Positions 53,735 to 63,054 of a stretch of DNA of 64,000 nt are shown piece by piece. Within the stretch, counting starts at the first letter, position 1. The number at the start of each line of letters is the position of its first letter. This stretch comes from Halomonas sp. QHL1 (lineage in GTDB: Bacteria > Pseudomonadota > Gammaproteobacteria > Pseudomonadales > Halomonadaceae). The stretch is taken from the NCBI RefSeq assembly GCF_001882345.1, contig NZ_MINL01000001.1, positions 1,635,705 to 1,699,704 of the forward strand. Reading direction: 5' to 3'. The notes under the pieces are model-generated. The model was not told the DNA's origin and did no database searches. It saw only the letters and a program-made list of their open reading frames with translations. The translations under genes were made by a program, and so were the position numbers.

Positions 53735-54601
53735 TCAGCCAGCGACTAAAGTAAGGCTGGTAACGGGGCGCAGGTTTAGCCGCTTACAGCGCTTCTCTAC
53801 GCTGTCCATAATTTCTTGAGCATCGTCGAACTGCTGCTTGTCCAATTGGATATCTACCATCAGGAAACTGCCCACCTGGGCCAGGCGTACATCGTCGGCG
53901 GTGACATCAAAGTCGGCGACATCCTCCACCACATCGCGACGCACGCTACTGCATGAGCCGCCGAACATCAGCTCACGCAGCGCCCCCTTCACCATGCGAA
54001 TCGGCATAGGTAAGAAGTAGCCTGCGATAACCAGCACCATCACCGGGTCGGCAAAGCGCGCGTAGCTGGCCCAGGGTGACAGGGTTAACAACCAAGTCAG
54101 ACCAAACCCCAGCATGACGGCGGCACTCAGCCAGGTATCCATCTGCCATTGGCGTAGCTCGGCGGCCAACAGCGATGAACGCGCCACCCGGGCGTAGCGC
54201 GCCAGCCACCACCAAGTTAATAAACAGCCCGTTACGTTGACCACGCCAAACATCAGCGCCAAATCCAGCGTGACCACACGCCCGCCATCAAGCAAGCTCC
54301 ACAGAGCGGAAACCAGCGAGACGATACACACCATCGCGATCACTACGCCTTTGAGCAGCACAGCGAGAGGCTCTACCGTCAGCCGCCCAAAGGGGTAGTG
54401 ATCATCCGCCGGTTTACGCGCCTGCTGAAGCGCAAACAGAGATAACGACGCCAGCACAAGGCTCAACAGCGAGTAGCCGCTGTCAAAAAGAATCGTTATA
54501 GAACCACTGGTCAGCCCTAGCGCTAGCCCGGTAAACGCAAATAGGCTGGCAGAAATGGCTGAAAATCTTAGCGCACGGCGCTCGGCAACAAAGGGGGTCA
54601 C
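53735..54601 (-). CDS. Cation diffusion facilitator (CDF) family transporter
   Basis: A 288-residue CDF protein with about six membrane helices and a cytoplasmic domain. GSITILFDSGYSLLSLVLASL is the second-helix metal site (Asp present, but the usual second acidic residue is Ser), and DDHYPFGRLTVEPLAVLLKG is the family hallmark. The C-terminal domain has VTADDVRLAQVGSFLMVDIQ. CDF transporters move Zn, Co or Fe out of the cytosol in exchange for protons. The altered second-helix residue may change metal choice. Confidence 0.85.
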   Translation of the reverse strand: MTPFVAERRALRFSAISASLFAFTGLALGLTSGSITILFDSGYSLLSLVLASLSLFALQQARKPADDHYPFGRLTVEPLAVLLKGVVIAMVCIVSLVSALWSLLDGGRVVTLDLALMFGVVNVTGCLLTWWWLARYARVARSSLLAAELRQWQMDTWLSAAVMLGFGLTWLLTLSPWASYARFADPVMVLVIAGYFLPMPIRMVKGALRELMFGGSCSSVRRDVVEDVADFDVTADDVRLAQVGSFLMVDIQLDKQQFDDAQEIMDSVEKRCKRLNLRPVTSLTLVAG

Positions 54602-54716
54602 GCGGATAACTCCATCACATTAGACGAATTGTGCGCCATAATAGTGAAGAGTTATGACAATCACGAATCGCTCAGCGCCAAGTTAACTGGCGCTCAAAGC
54701 GCTAAAAGAGGCGACT

Positions 54717-55586
54717 ATGCGTGCAGAACAGGTACAGGCCTTTATCGATGTCACCGAGCATGGCTCCTTTGCCGCCGCTGCACGACATACCGGCCTTAAA
54801 CGGAGCACGCTGAGTGCCGCCGTTAATGCGCTGGAAGACAGTCTGGGCGTGGCGCTATTTGAGCGTTCAGGCAATAGCCTAACGCTTACCGCCGTGGGCG
54901 ATAGCGTGCTCCCCGACTGCTACCGCCTGCTGACCAGTGCCAGCCGAATCAAAAAACACTGCCACCAGCACTTGCAGGGTGTGGAAAACCAGCTCGGCAT
55001 TGCCCGTGATGACGCCTTGCCCGAGGTGTTTTGGCGTCAGGTAATGCATGATTTAAAACAGCAGTTTCCGCTAACCGCGATTTCAGTGTACTTGGTGCCG
55101 CCCCAGGAACATACCCAGTTCGTGCAGCGCCAAACGGTGGATATTGCCTTTGGCTTGTATACCGCTGAAGGTATTGATACCAACGCGACCAATCTTGCCC
55201 CAGTGAGTATGCGTTTAGTGGCAGCGCCCCATCACCCGCTAAGCCGGCTCCCTAGCGTTAACCGCGACGACTTAGCCCAGTACACCCAAGTGTGTTTGAC
55301 CCACGTGCAGGATGACAAGCTGATCAGCGAAGCGCTGTTTTCAGGTAATTATCTGGGTTTAACCATGTTTGAAGTGATCCGCGACGCCGTTATCAACGCT
55401 ACCGGCTGGGCGCTACTGCCTTACCCGCTGGTTAAAGGCGCCCTGGAGGCTGGCACGCTCTGCACGCTAAATCACGATCTAGCCTTGGATAGCCACTATT
55501 ACCGCTACGTGGAGAGTGATAACCGCGGCGTGGTAGCTACCGCCTTATTAAATAAAGTGGCGCACTTCTTAGCTTCCCAGAACTGA
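54717..55586 (+). CDS. LysR-family transcriptional regulator
   Basis: A 289-residue LysR regulator with an N-terminal winged helix-turn-helix (QAFIDVTEHGSFAAAARHTG, KRSTLSAAVNALEDSLGVAL) and a substrate-binding effector domain to the end. It is divergent from the CDF gene with 115 bp between, so it may regulate that transporter. Effector unknown. The gene ends 89 bp before phoH. Confidence 0.87.
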   Translation: MRAEQVQAFIDVTEHGSFAAAARHTGLKRSTLSAAVNALEDSLGVALFERSGNSLTLTAVGDSVLPDCYRLLTSASRIKKHCHQHLQGVENQLGIARDDALPEVFWRQVMHDLKQQFPLTAISVYLVPPQEHTQFVQRQTVDIAFGLYTAEGIDTNATNLAPVSMRLVAAPHHPLSRLPSVNRDDLAQYTQVCLTHVQDDKLISEALFSGNYLGLTMFEVIRDAVINATGWALLPYPLVKGALEAGTLCTLNHDLALDSHYYRYVESDNRGVVATALLNKVAHFLASQN

Positions 55587-55792
55587 TACCCAGGGCTATT
55601 GCACAGAATGGGCTGACACATCGTTGAAATCTTTTTTGTGGCGAAAAACACCAAAGCCTTCCACGCTATTAAAAAATGCTAAATAAGGAGCCGCCAGGAC
55701 ACGCCACGTACGGAACACAGGCAAGTGTCATCCAGGCGTCATACGCACCTGCCAGTGTCGAAGTTGCCGTCAACCAAGGAGTGATTCCAACG

Positions 55793-57202
55793 ATGGTACG
55801 ACTCGATAAGAAAGCCACTCGGCTGTATGTGTTGGACACCAATGTCCTCATTCATGACCCCTCCGCGCTCTACCACTTTGATGAGCACGACGTCGTTATC
55901 CCCATGACTGTCCTGGAGGAACTTGATAAGCACAAAAATGGTGTACGTGAAATTGCCCGCACGGCCCGCCAAATCAGCCGTACGCTCTCTGACCTTACCA
56001 GCCAAGTCACCTTTGATGAGATCCAACGTGGTATTCCGATTCCCCGGCTCAGCGGCGACACAGGACGCCTGCACTTTTTATGCTACAACGATTTAAAGCT
56101 CTTTGACGCCCTAGACGATAGCCCCGATAACCGCATACTGGCGGAGACCTGCCGCCTACGCGAAGAACGTCCCGACGCCTCCGTCATCCTGATTACCAAA
56201 GACATCAACCTCCGCGTCAAAGCCGCCGCGCTGAAAGTGCCCGTTGAGGATTACCTCAACGACCGCGCCTTCTCCGATAGCGACGCCATGATTGAGGGCG
56301 CCCAGGTCTACGCCTCTGCAGGGCAAAATGGCGCATCTTTATGGGAAGCGTTGAATGTCGACGTCACCGTTGAGCGCCTGGATCACCACACTTTTTACCA
56401 ACTCACCGGCACTATGCCCCGCCACTGGCACGTGGGCATGCTGGTCTCGGATAGCGAAAACGGGGCGGAGTTCGAAGCGATCGTTCGTGAACTGGGGCCC
56501 TCTTCGGCTCGGCTTCAGCTGCTGACGAACTACCGCCACCACGCGGGTGTTTGGGGCGTTCACGCCCACGACAGTCGGCAAAACTTCACGCTAAACCTAC
56601 TCATGGATCCCGACATTGATTTGGTCACCATTGCGGGTAATGCCGGTACGGGTAAGACCTTTATGACCCTGGCCGCCGCCTTTCAGCAGACGCTGGATGC
56701 CAAGCTGTTTGAGCGCATCGTATTTACCCGCGCGCCGATCCCCATGGGGGAAGACATTGGCTTTCTACCCGGCACCGAGGAGGAGAAGATGTCACCGTGG
56801 ATGGGCGCCTTCCACGACAATATGGATAACCTGCTGCGCAACGAGGAGGGAGAATCAAGCTGGGATAACGGCGCCACGCGGCAGCTGATTGGCTCACGGG
56901 TGCAAATCCGCTCGCCGAGTTTTATGCGCGGTCGCACCCTAAACGACACCTTTCTAATCATTGATGAGGCGCAAAATTTCACCCCCAAACAGCTTAAATC
57001 GCTGGTAACTCGGGCGGGGCGTAATACCAAAATTGTCTGCCTGGGCAACGTCGGGCAGATTGATACGCCCTACCTTACCGCCAACACCTGCGGCATGGCC
57101 GCGGTAGTGGAGCGCTTCCGTGATTGGCCCCACGCCGGGCATATCACCCTGAAAAGCGTTGAACGCTCGCGCTTGGCCCTGGCGGCGGAAGAGCTGCTTT
57201 AA
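55793..57202 (+). CDS. PhoH-family protein with N-terminal PIN domain
   Basis: I start it at ATG 55793, after CAAGGAGTGATTCCAACG, giving 469 residues; an upstream ATG at 55676 would add 39 residues without homology. The N-terminal PIN domain has LYVLDTNVLIHDPSAL, IPMTVLEELDKHKNGV and SVILITKDINLRVKAAAL. The C-terminal PhoH ATPase has Walker A AGNAGTGKTF, SPSFMRGRTLNDTFLIIDEA and NFTPKQLKSLVTRAG. This PIN-PhoH fusion is thought to couple RNA cleavage to unwinding (as in mycobacterial PhoH2). It is a single-gene unit. Confidence 0.9.
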   Translation: MVRLDKKATRLYVLDTNVLIHDPSALYHFDEHDVVIPMTVLEELDKHKNGVREIARTARQISRTLSDLTSQVTFDEIQRGIPIPRLSGDTGRLHFLCYNDLKLFDALDDSPDNRILAETCRLREERPDASVILITKDINLRVKAAALKVPVEDYLNDRAFSDSDAMIEGAQVYASAGQNGASLWEALNVDVTVERLDHHTFYQLTGTMPRHWHVGMLVSDSENGAEFEAIVRELGPSSARLQLLTNYRHHAGVWGVHAHDSRQNFTLNLLMDPDIDLVTIAGNAGTGKTFMTLAAAFQQTLDAKLFERIVFTRAPIPMGEDIGFLPGTEEEKMSPWMGAFHDNMDNLLRNEEGESSWDNGATRQLIGSRVQIRSPSFMRGRTLNDTFLIIDEAQNFTPKQLKSLVTRAGRNTKIVCLGNVGQIDTPYLTANTCGMAAVVERFRDWPHAGHITLKSVERSRLALAAEELL

Positions 57203-57228
57203 GCCTGTTATTTTAAACCTGTTGTTTT
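57201..57228 (+). repeat. Two 14-bp tandem units after phoH
   Basis: AAGCCTGTTATTTT and AAACCTGTTGTTTT follow each other at and just after the phoH stop codon, immediately before the hairpin terminator. A chance duplication is likely. Confidence 0.5.
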
Positions 57229-57233
57229 AAACC

Positions 57234-57264
57234 AATCATCTCCCACCGCTGGTGGGAGATGATT
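57234..57264. terminator. Perfect 14-bp hairpin, bidirectional terminator
   Basis: AATCATCTCCCACC at 57234-57247 pairs with GGTGGGAGATGATT at 57251-57264 around the loop GCT. It lies 31 bp after the phoH stop and 8 bp before the stop of the convergent membrane-protein gene. Confidence 0.75.
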
Positions 57265-57272
57265 CTCCGCTA

Positions 57273-58283
57273 TCAAGTATCGTTACTGTCCTCAATGTCC
57301 TTCCACGGCCGAGGGGCACCAATGGTATCCGCCGCAAACGCCTCGCGCTCCCCTAACGGGCGCACCTCGCCAATGGTGGTGTCGGTGAAGGTTTGGCGCT
57401 CCATTTCGCAGTTGACTTCCGCTCCAAACAGCACCACAAAGGCGGAGAGCCAGAACCAGATCATCAGCGCCACCACCGCCCCCAACGAGCCGTATAGCTC
57501 ACTAAACATAGAGAAGTAGCGCACGTAGAGCGAAAGCCCGCCGGAGCCTAACAGCCACATCACCGTCGCCAGCAGCGTGCCATAACTTAACCAACTCCAC
57601 TGGGCCGAACGACGATAAGGCGCGTAGCGGTAGAGCAGCGCAATGAGCATACTCATTACCACCAGCAACGCAGGCCAGCGTAGCCACTGCAGAATCTGGT
57701 TCAGCGGTGGATCTATCGCCAAGGAATTAACGACTACCGGCACGATGGCGATAAAACCCAGCGAGATCAGCGTCATAATAATCAAGCCAAAGGTCAGCGC
57801 GATCAATACCGTACTACGGTGTAGCAGGCTGCGCTTTTCGGTTTCGCCGTACACCACGTTAAGCCCGATGACCAGCACCGCCACCCCTTTGGAAGCGATA
57901 AACATCGCAATCAACAACCCGGCTAAGGCGCCCAGAAAGCTTCCTGATTTGGCACTTTCCACCACTTTCTGCGCCTGCTGATCAATCAGTTTGGCCGCAT
58001 CTGGCGGCATGAAGCGGCTAATTTCATACAGCTGCTGGCCTGCTTCATAAGGGTCAAACAGTAATCCCCAAAGGGAAATGACCGCGGCGATGGTGGGAAA
58101 TAGCGCCAGCAAGGCGTAGAACGCCACGCCAGCGGCCAGCATGGTCAAGCGGTTACGCCGAGCGGCGCGCACTACCCGCCAGGTAATATCGTGCCACCCC
58201 CGCTGGGGAATATCACTGGGTACCTGCGCGCGGCGACCGCGCGGGAGCTTACCCATAGCAGGCTCCTGACAAGTACAGTCCAC
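57273..58283 (-). CDS. YihY/virulence factor BrkB-family membrane protein
   Basis: A 336-residue protein with about six membrane helices. RNRLTMLAAGVAFYALLALFPTIAA near the N-terminus and GAVVALMIWFWLSAFVVLFGAEVNCEMER near the C-terminus are the conserved ends of the YihY/BrkB family (once misnamed ribonuclease BN). Its role is uncertain; some members affect envelope function or transport. It lies downstream of the four-gene antiporter-like operon on the same strand, only 9 bp after it, so it may be cotranscribed with it. Confidence 0.88.
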   Translation of the reverse strand: MDCTCQEPAMGKLPRGRRAQVPSDIPQRGWHDITWRVVRAARRNRLTMLAAGVAFYALLALFPTIAAVISLWGLLFDPYEAGQQLYEISRFMPPDAAKLIDQQAQKVVESAKSGSFLGALAGLLIAMFIASKGVAVLVIGLNVVYGETEKRSLLHRSTVLIALTFGLIIMTLISLGFIAIVPVVVNSLAIDPPLNQILQWLRWPALLVVMSMLIALLYRYAPYRRSAQWSWLSYGTLLATVMWLLGSGGLSLYVRYFSMFSELYGSLGAVVALMIWFWLSAFVVLFGAEVNCEMERQTFTDTTIGEVRPLGEREAFAADTIGAPRPWKDIEDSNDT

Positions 58284-58292
58284 ACAGTCGTT

Positions 58293-60101
58293 TCATCGTT
58301 GACCTTCCCACATCATTAGCGCCGCAAGCATCACGGCAAGCACCATCATCAAACCACTGGCATGGTGACGCAACCAGGACTCTGACGACAATAGGCGAGT
58401 TAAATGGCCCATCAACGTCTCTTCAGCTTTTTGGGCGTTTGCCACGCTCGCCGCTTTAAGCTGGGCACAGTAGTGCCCAAACAGTCGTATTGGCACCAAT
58501 GCAGCGCTGATCATCCCCGCGTAGAGCCACCATAGATCGCCCGCGGGGAGTGATTTACCCTTAAGCGGGCGCGTTAGTAGCCAGCCCGCCACGGCGAACA
58601 GAACCCCCACCGGAAATGGCCACATAATCCCCAGCCACTCTTTAAGCGGTGGCATCTCGATACTGCCAGCAGGTAGTGGGAGCCAAAGTGGCGTCAACAG
58701 CGCTGCCGCTATGGCCACTAACCAGGCGCCCCACTGCTCTCGGTTACTGCCGCCCCTATGGCGTTGCTGCCACTGACGCCATAAAGCAACGCTTACCAGT
58801 GCCGCAGTGCCAACAGCCGCCCAACTGAGCAGCTTGATCAACGATTCATGATGCATTTCATAAAGCGGACTCTTTACGCCCCACTTACTGACCATGCCCG
58901 CGCCAATAGCGCCCGACAGCGAAATACCCGGCAGTGCCAGCAAAGCCCAGACCAACGGCAGCGGCCACCGGGGGAGATGCTCGCTGATACTGGTGCCCAT
59001 AAACAGCGACCCTTTAGCCAGCGCGTGATGGGCGGCAAACAGCACAAGGCCCGGCCATAACAGTGACCATACGTCGGGCGCAACCAACCCCATGGCGACC
59101 ACCGCGGTCATCATGCCCATCTGGCTGATACTGGAGTAGGCTAAAACCGCTTTAGGGTGGCGCTGAAAAACGCCATACAGCGCGGCGCCAAAGGCTGCCG
59201 CCAGCCCCGCGATTAACATGATGTTGCCAAACTGGGCTAAGGAAGCTGAAATCTGCTCCTCACCTAACGGCAGCACACTGATCCAGCCCAGCAGCCCCGC
59301 CTTAATCATCGCCCCGCTAAGCACCGCGCTGGCCGGGGCCGGTGCCACCGGGTGGGCTAACGGTAGCCATACGTGCAAACCAATAACACCGGCTTTTACG
59401 CCAAAGCCCAAGCACAGCAAGGCAGCCATCCATGCGCCTTGCTCGGCGACTAAAATGCCTTCACGCACCCCTTGTAGCGTAAGCGTATCCGCCTCACCGG
59501 CTGCCCATAGAAAACCACCTAAAATCAGCCCTTCACCCACCACGGCCAAAATCAAATAGGCCTTGGCCCCAAGCCGTGCTTCCTCTGAACCGCTATGCAC
59601 CACGAGGGCGTAGGCGGCGAAGGTCATCAGCGCAAAGCCTAGATAAAAACTGGCGATATCCTGGGCAATAATCAGTAATACGTTACCGAGCAGTGTCAGC
59701 GGCCATAGCAGCGCTAAACGCAACAGGCGTCGCTCAGCGTCTTGATCACCGTCCTGGGCCTTCGTCTGCTCCGCGGCAAAATAGCCTCTGGCATGAAACG
59801 CTGCCAGGCTCCAGAGCAGCGCGGTAAACGCAAGCCAGGGGCGGCTTAGCGAGTTGAGTGCCCATTCGCCACCCAGCATCCAGGCATCAATCGTCCACTG
59901 CGCTTCGCCACCGTAGGCTAGCAGCAGCGCTGGCCAAGCAGCGCTTAGCCATAGTGCTGAAAAATAGCCCTGCTGCGCAGCGGGAGTGCGGTAGGCGCTC
60001 CATAGCGTCCAACCGACAACGACCAGCGGCCAAAGTAGCGCCAGGGCAAGCAGCATTGTCATCATGGCAGATACTCCCCGGACGCTACTCGAGCCGCCCA
60101 A
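58293..60101 (-). CDS. NuoL/MrpA-like proton-translocating membrane subunit
   Basis: A 602-residue, highly hydrophobic protein with about 14 or more helices. The proton-channel core is recognisable: GLHVWLPLAHPVAPAPASAVLSGAMIKAGLLG (with the conserved lysine), and SSISQMGMMTAVVAM. It is the last and longest of four overlapping genes (NuoJ/K-like, then three antiporter-like subunits). Because no NADH-binding Nuo subunits occur, this resembles a stand-alone cation/proton antiporter or a membrane module for an unknown partner rather than complex I. Its start overlaps the preceding gene by about 40 bp. Confidence 0.82.
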   Translation of the reverse strand: MGGSSSVRGVSAMMTMLLALALLWPLVVVGWTLWSAYRTPAAQQGYFSALWLSAAWPALLLAYGGEAQWTIDAWMLGGEWALNSLSRPWLAFTALLWSLAAFHARGYFAAEQTKAQDGDQDAERRLLRLALLWPLTLLGNVLLIIAQDIASFYLGFALMTFAAYALVVHSGSEEARLGAKAYLILAVVGEGLILGGFLWAAGEADTLTLQGVREGILVAEQGAWMAALLCLGFGVKAGVIGLHVWLPLAHPVAPAPASAVLSGAMIKAGLLGWISVLPLGEEQISASLAQFGNIMLIAGLAAAFGAALYGVFQRHPKAVLAYSSISQMGMMTAVVAMGLVAPDVWSLLWPGLVLFAAHHALAKGSLFMGTSISEHLPRWPLPLVWALLALPGISLSGAIGAGMVSKWGVKSPLYEMHHESLIKLLSWAAVGTAALVSVALWRQWQQRHRGGSNREQWGAWLVAIAAALLTPLWLPLPAGSIEMPPLKEWLGIMWPFPVGVLFAVAGWLLTRPLKGKSLPAGDLWWLYAGMISAALVPIRLFGHYCAQLKAASVANAQKAEETLMGHLTRLLSSESWLRHHASGLMMVLAVMLAALMMWEGQR

Positions 60102-61567
60102 TCCAAGGGGCTAAACGGGAGCCCGGCAAACAGCCCTGCCCCTAAACTCACCAAGGCGGTAAACACCATCGGTAAAAGCAGCCAGCTATGGGTTTCAAAA
60201 CGGCCTAGACGCTGCTCTTTGGGCCAACTGCCTTTGCCATGGGCAGGCCCTGAACGGAACCACAAACGGTGCACAATGGGTAAAAAATACATGGCGTTGA
60301 GGGTACTGCTCGCCACTAGCACGACGACGACCCAGTACATCTCGGCTTGAATCGCGCCAACCCCGAGATACCACTTGGTAATAAACCCCGCTACCGGCGG
60401 AAGACCAATCATACCCAGCGCGCCGATGGTAAACGCTATGCTGGTCAGCGGCATGCGTTTGCCGGCACCGTCCATTTCATCAATACGATGAATCCCCAGC
60501 TCCTCGGCATAGTTACCCGCACAGAAGAACAGCGTGACCTTCATTAGGCCCTGATGCAGCAAGTGCGCTAAAGCACCAACGGTGCCGAAAGGGCCAAACA
60601 GACCTATACCCAGAATGACGTAGGAGACTTGGCTGACGGTGGAAAACGCTAGGCGGGGTTTCAGCTCCTCTTGGGCAATGGCTCTTAATGAGCCATATAT
60701 AATCGTTATCGAGGCCGCTACCGCTAGCGTGGTAATAACGCCGAGCTCCACGCTCAGTTCAATGCCAAAAAGGTCGTAAACAACCCGCAGAATCCCGAAG
60801 GCGCCCGCCTTTACCACCGCTACCGCGTGAAGCAGCGCACTCACTGGAGCGGGGGCCACCATCGCCCTGGGTAGCCACCCATGAAGCGGCACCATGGCCG
60901 TTTTTACCGCCAACCCACCCACAAGCAGGGCAAATATCAGCGTTAACAAACCGCGATGATCGTTTAAATAGTTGCCCAAGCCCTCTTCTGAAGAGAACGA
61001 TTGATCCCCGGTTAGGCTATACAGCAGCACAGCCCCCAGTAGCAGCACCACACCGGCGCTTAACGTATAGCGTAAATAAACGCGGCCCGCATTGAGAGCT
61101 TGCTCGGTACCCCGATGCACCACCAGCGGGTAAGTGGAGAGCGTCAACATTTCGTAGAAAATCAGGAAGGTAAATAGGTTATCGGCCAGCGCAATGCCGA
61201 TCGTGCTCGCTACGCAGAGACTAAAAAAGCCAAAAAAACGCTTCCGGTTGGCAGAACCTTCCAAGTAACCGATGGCATAAACCGTGGTACACAGCCACAG
61301 CAGCGACGATAGCCCGGCGAACATCACCCCTAGCGCATCAGTGCGCAGTACGAAATCAACGCCACCAATCACTTGAAAGCTAAAAATATCCTCATGTCCC
61401 GCAGCTACCCGTCTGACCATCAGGGCGACCAGAACAATTTTAACCACCGCCGCGGCTAGGTTAATCGTCGTGCGAAGCCGCCGGGCGTCTTCCGGCAGCG
61501 CGAATATAATCACCACCACCAATAGCGAAGTGGCCAGAGCAGTCATCGGTAACCAGGCGGCGTTCAT
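60062..61567 (-). CDS. MrpD/NuoM-like membrane subunit
   Basis: A 501-residue protein of the MrpD/NuoM/NuoN family, with helices throughout. The core motifs are MLTLSTYPLVVHRGTEQAL, VPLHGWLPRAMVAPAPVSALLHAVAVVKAG and FSTVSQVSYVILGIGL. The glutamate and lysines needed for proton translocation are in place. It is the third of four genes; its start overlaps the previous stop by four bases and its end overlaps the NuoL-like gene. Confidence 0.85.
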   Translation of the reverse strand: MNAAWLPMTALATSLLVVVIIFALPEDARRLRTTINLAAAVVKIVLVALMVRRVAAGHEDIFSFQVIGGVDFVLRTDALGVMFAGLSSLLWLCTTVYAIGYLEGSANRKRFFGFFSLCVASTIGIALADNLFTFLIFYEMLTLSTYPLVVHRGTEQALNAGRVYLRYTLSAGVVLLLGAVLLYSLTGDQSFSSEEGLGNYLNDHRGLLTLIFALLVGGLAVKTAMVPLHGWLPRAMVAPAPVSALLHAVAVVKAGAFGILRVVYDLFGIELSVELGVITTLAVAASITIIYGSLRAIAQEELKPRLAFSTVSQVSYVILGIGLFGPFGTVGALAHLLHQGLMKVTLFFCAGNYAEELGIHRIDEMDGAGKRMPLTSIAFTIGALGMIGLPPVAGFITKWYLGVGAIQAEMYWVVVVLVASSTLNAMYFLPIVHRLWFRSGPAHGKGSWPKEQRLGRFETHSWLLLPMVFTALVSLGAGLFAGLPFSPLDWAARVASGEYLP

Positions 61568-63054
61568 GGGCTACCTCCATGCATTAATTCCAGCGGGAAA
61601 TGCGCCAATAGCCCTAGAGCGAACGCAATCAGAGCAAGCGTTAGTGCGATCAGATCCATACCCGGCGCCAAGGGTTGATAACGATGCCGTGGGGCCGTCT
61701 CATCAAAGGAATAGCGAAACATGCGAAACACATAGGCCGCGGTTAGCAGCGTACCGATTAATAACGCCGCCACCGCCCACCACTGCTGGGTGATGATCAT
61801 CGCCTGAAGCAGCATCCATTTAGCCGTGAAGCCAGCACTGGGCGGAAGGCCCATCAGGGTGATGGAGGCGATGCCAAACACTAATAACGAAAGCGGCAAG
61901 CGGCGGCTGGTACCGGCCAGGCCTTTGAGCGTGCTCTCCCCGGTGGCCAGTATCAGGTTACCTGCGGCCATAAACATGGCAGCTTTAGCAAACGCGTGGC
62001 CCATCAGTTGCAGCCAGAACCCTTCCCAGGCTAAAGCGCGAGGCAGCGGCGCAATATCCGGCCCCAGCAGCAGCGGAAAAGCCACCATGAGATACCCCAG
62101 CTGTGCCACGGTGGACGAAGCAACCAAGGTTTTAAGTGAATCAGTGCGCCAGGCTAGCAACCCGCCCCATACAATCGCCAGCATGCCAAGCCAGGCGATT
62201 ACACGCGGGGCGTAGAAAGTATCAGGGAGCAGAATGCTCCACAGCTGCAGCAGCATAAACAGCGACGCCTTGATCACCAGCGCTGCATGCAGCGAGCTCA
62301 CCGGTGTCCAGGCATTCTCATGAACGGGGGTGAGCCAGGCATGCAGAGGAAACAGCGCGGCTTTTAAGGCTAACCCAGCGCCGATCAGCGCAGCAGCGAA
62401 CCACGCCACCGGCCCTGGCTCTATTACCTCTGCCAAGCCCTGCAAATCCAACCGGCCCCAGTGGCCTAAAATCAGCGCCACCCCAAGTAGATAGGTTAGC
62501 GAGCCCACCAGCGCCAACAGCAAATAGCGCATTCCCGCCACTAGCGCGGGCACCTTCCCCGATAGCATCAGCATGCCGACTGCCGCCAGCCCCATCAGCT
62601 CCAGCCCGGCATAAAGGGTCAATAGATCGGTGGCCAGCCAGATTAACGAGAGCGCACTAAGCACCACGCCCATAAGAGGCCACAGCCAGCGTGCCAACGG
62701 CCCGGTTTCGCTTAAGCGCAGATACCCTGGTGTATAGAGCGCTGCCGCAACGCCGATCACCTGGGTCATTAACAGCAACAGCACACTCAGCCCGTTTAGG
62801 CGCAGCGACAGATGAATATCGGCTATTTCCCACTGCCAGCGCAGTAGTCCCGCTTGGTCATAAGCAGATAGCAGCACCAGCCCAGAGGCCAATACCGGCA
62901 CACTGGCTAGCACAACGGGCCATGCACGTTTAGGAGGAAATAGTGCTGCAAGCGTGCCCAGTAGTAGCGGCAAGCCAAGCGCGGCTAACAGCGCCCAGTG
63001 AGTATGGAGAAGGGGTGCAAAGGTGCTATCAAAAAGGCCAAAGCGCCAGATCAT
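61564..63054 (-). CDS. MrpD/NuoN-like membrane subunit
   Basis: A 496-residue member of the same proton-translocating family, paralogous to the gene downstream. It has LMTQVIGVAAALYTPGYLR, FPLHAWLTPVHENAWTPVSSLHAALVIKAS and ASSTVAQLGYLMVAFPLLLG. Two such subunits in tandem, followed by a third larger one, give the unit three antiporter-like channels, like the L/M/N set of complex I. The start overlaps the NuoJ/K-like gene stop by four bases (ATGA). Confidence 0.85.
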   Translation of the reverse strand: MIWRFGLFDSTFAPLLHTHWALLAALGLPLLLGTLAALFPPKRAWPVVLASVPVLASGLVLLSAYDQAGLLRWQWEIADIHLSLRLNGLSVLLLLMTQVIGVAAALYTPGYLRLSETGPLARWLWPLMGVVLSALSLIWLATDLLTLYAGLELMGLAAVGMLMLSGKVPALVAGMRYLLLALVGSLTYLLGVALILGHWGRLDLQGLAEVIEPGPVAWFAAALIGAGLALKAALFPLHAWLTPVHENAWTPVSSLHAALVIKASLFMLLQLWSILLPDTFYAPRVIAWLGMLAIVWGGLLAWRTDSLKTLVASSTVAQLGYLMVAFPLLLGPDIAPLPRALAWEGFWLQLMGHAFAKAAMFMAAGNLILATGESTLKGLAGTSRRLPLSLLVFGIASITLMGLPPSAGFTAKWMLLQAMIITQQWWAVAALLIGTLLTAAYVFRMFRYSFDETAPRHRYQPLAPGMDLIALTLALIAFALGLLAHFPLELMHGGSP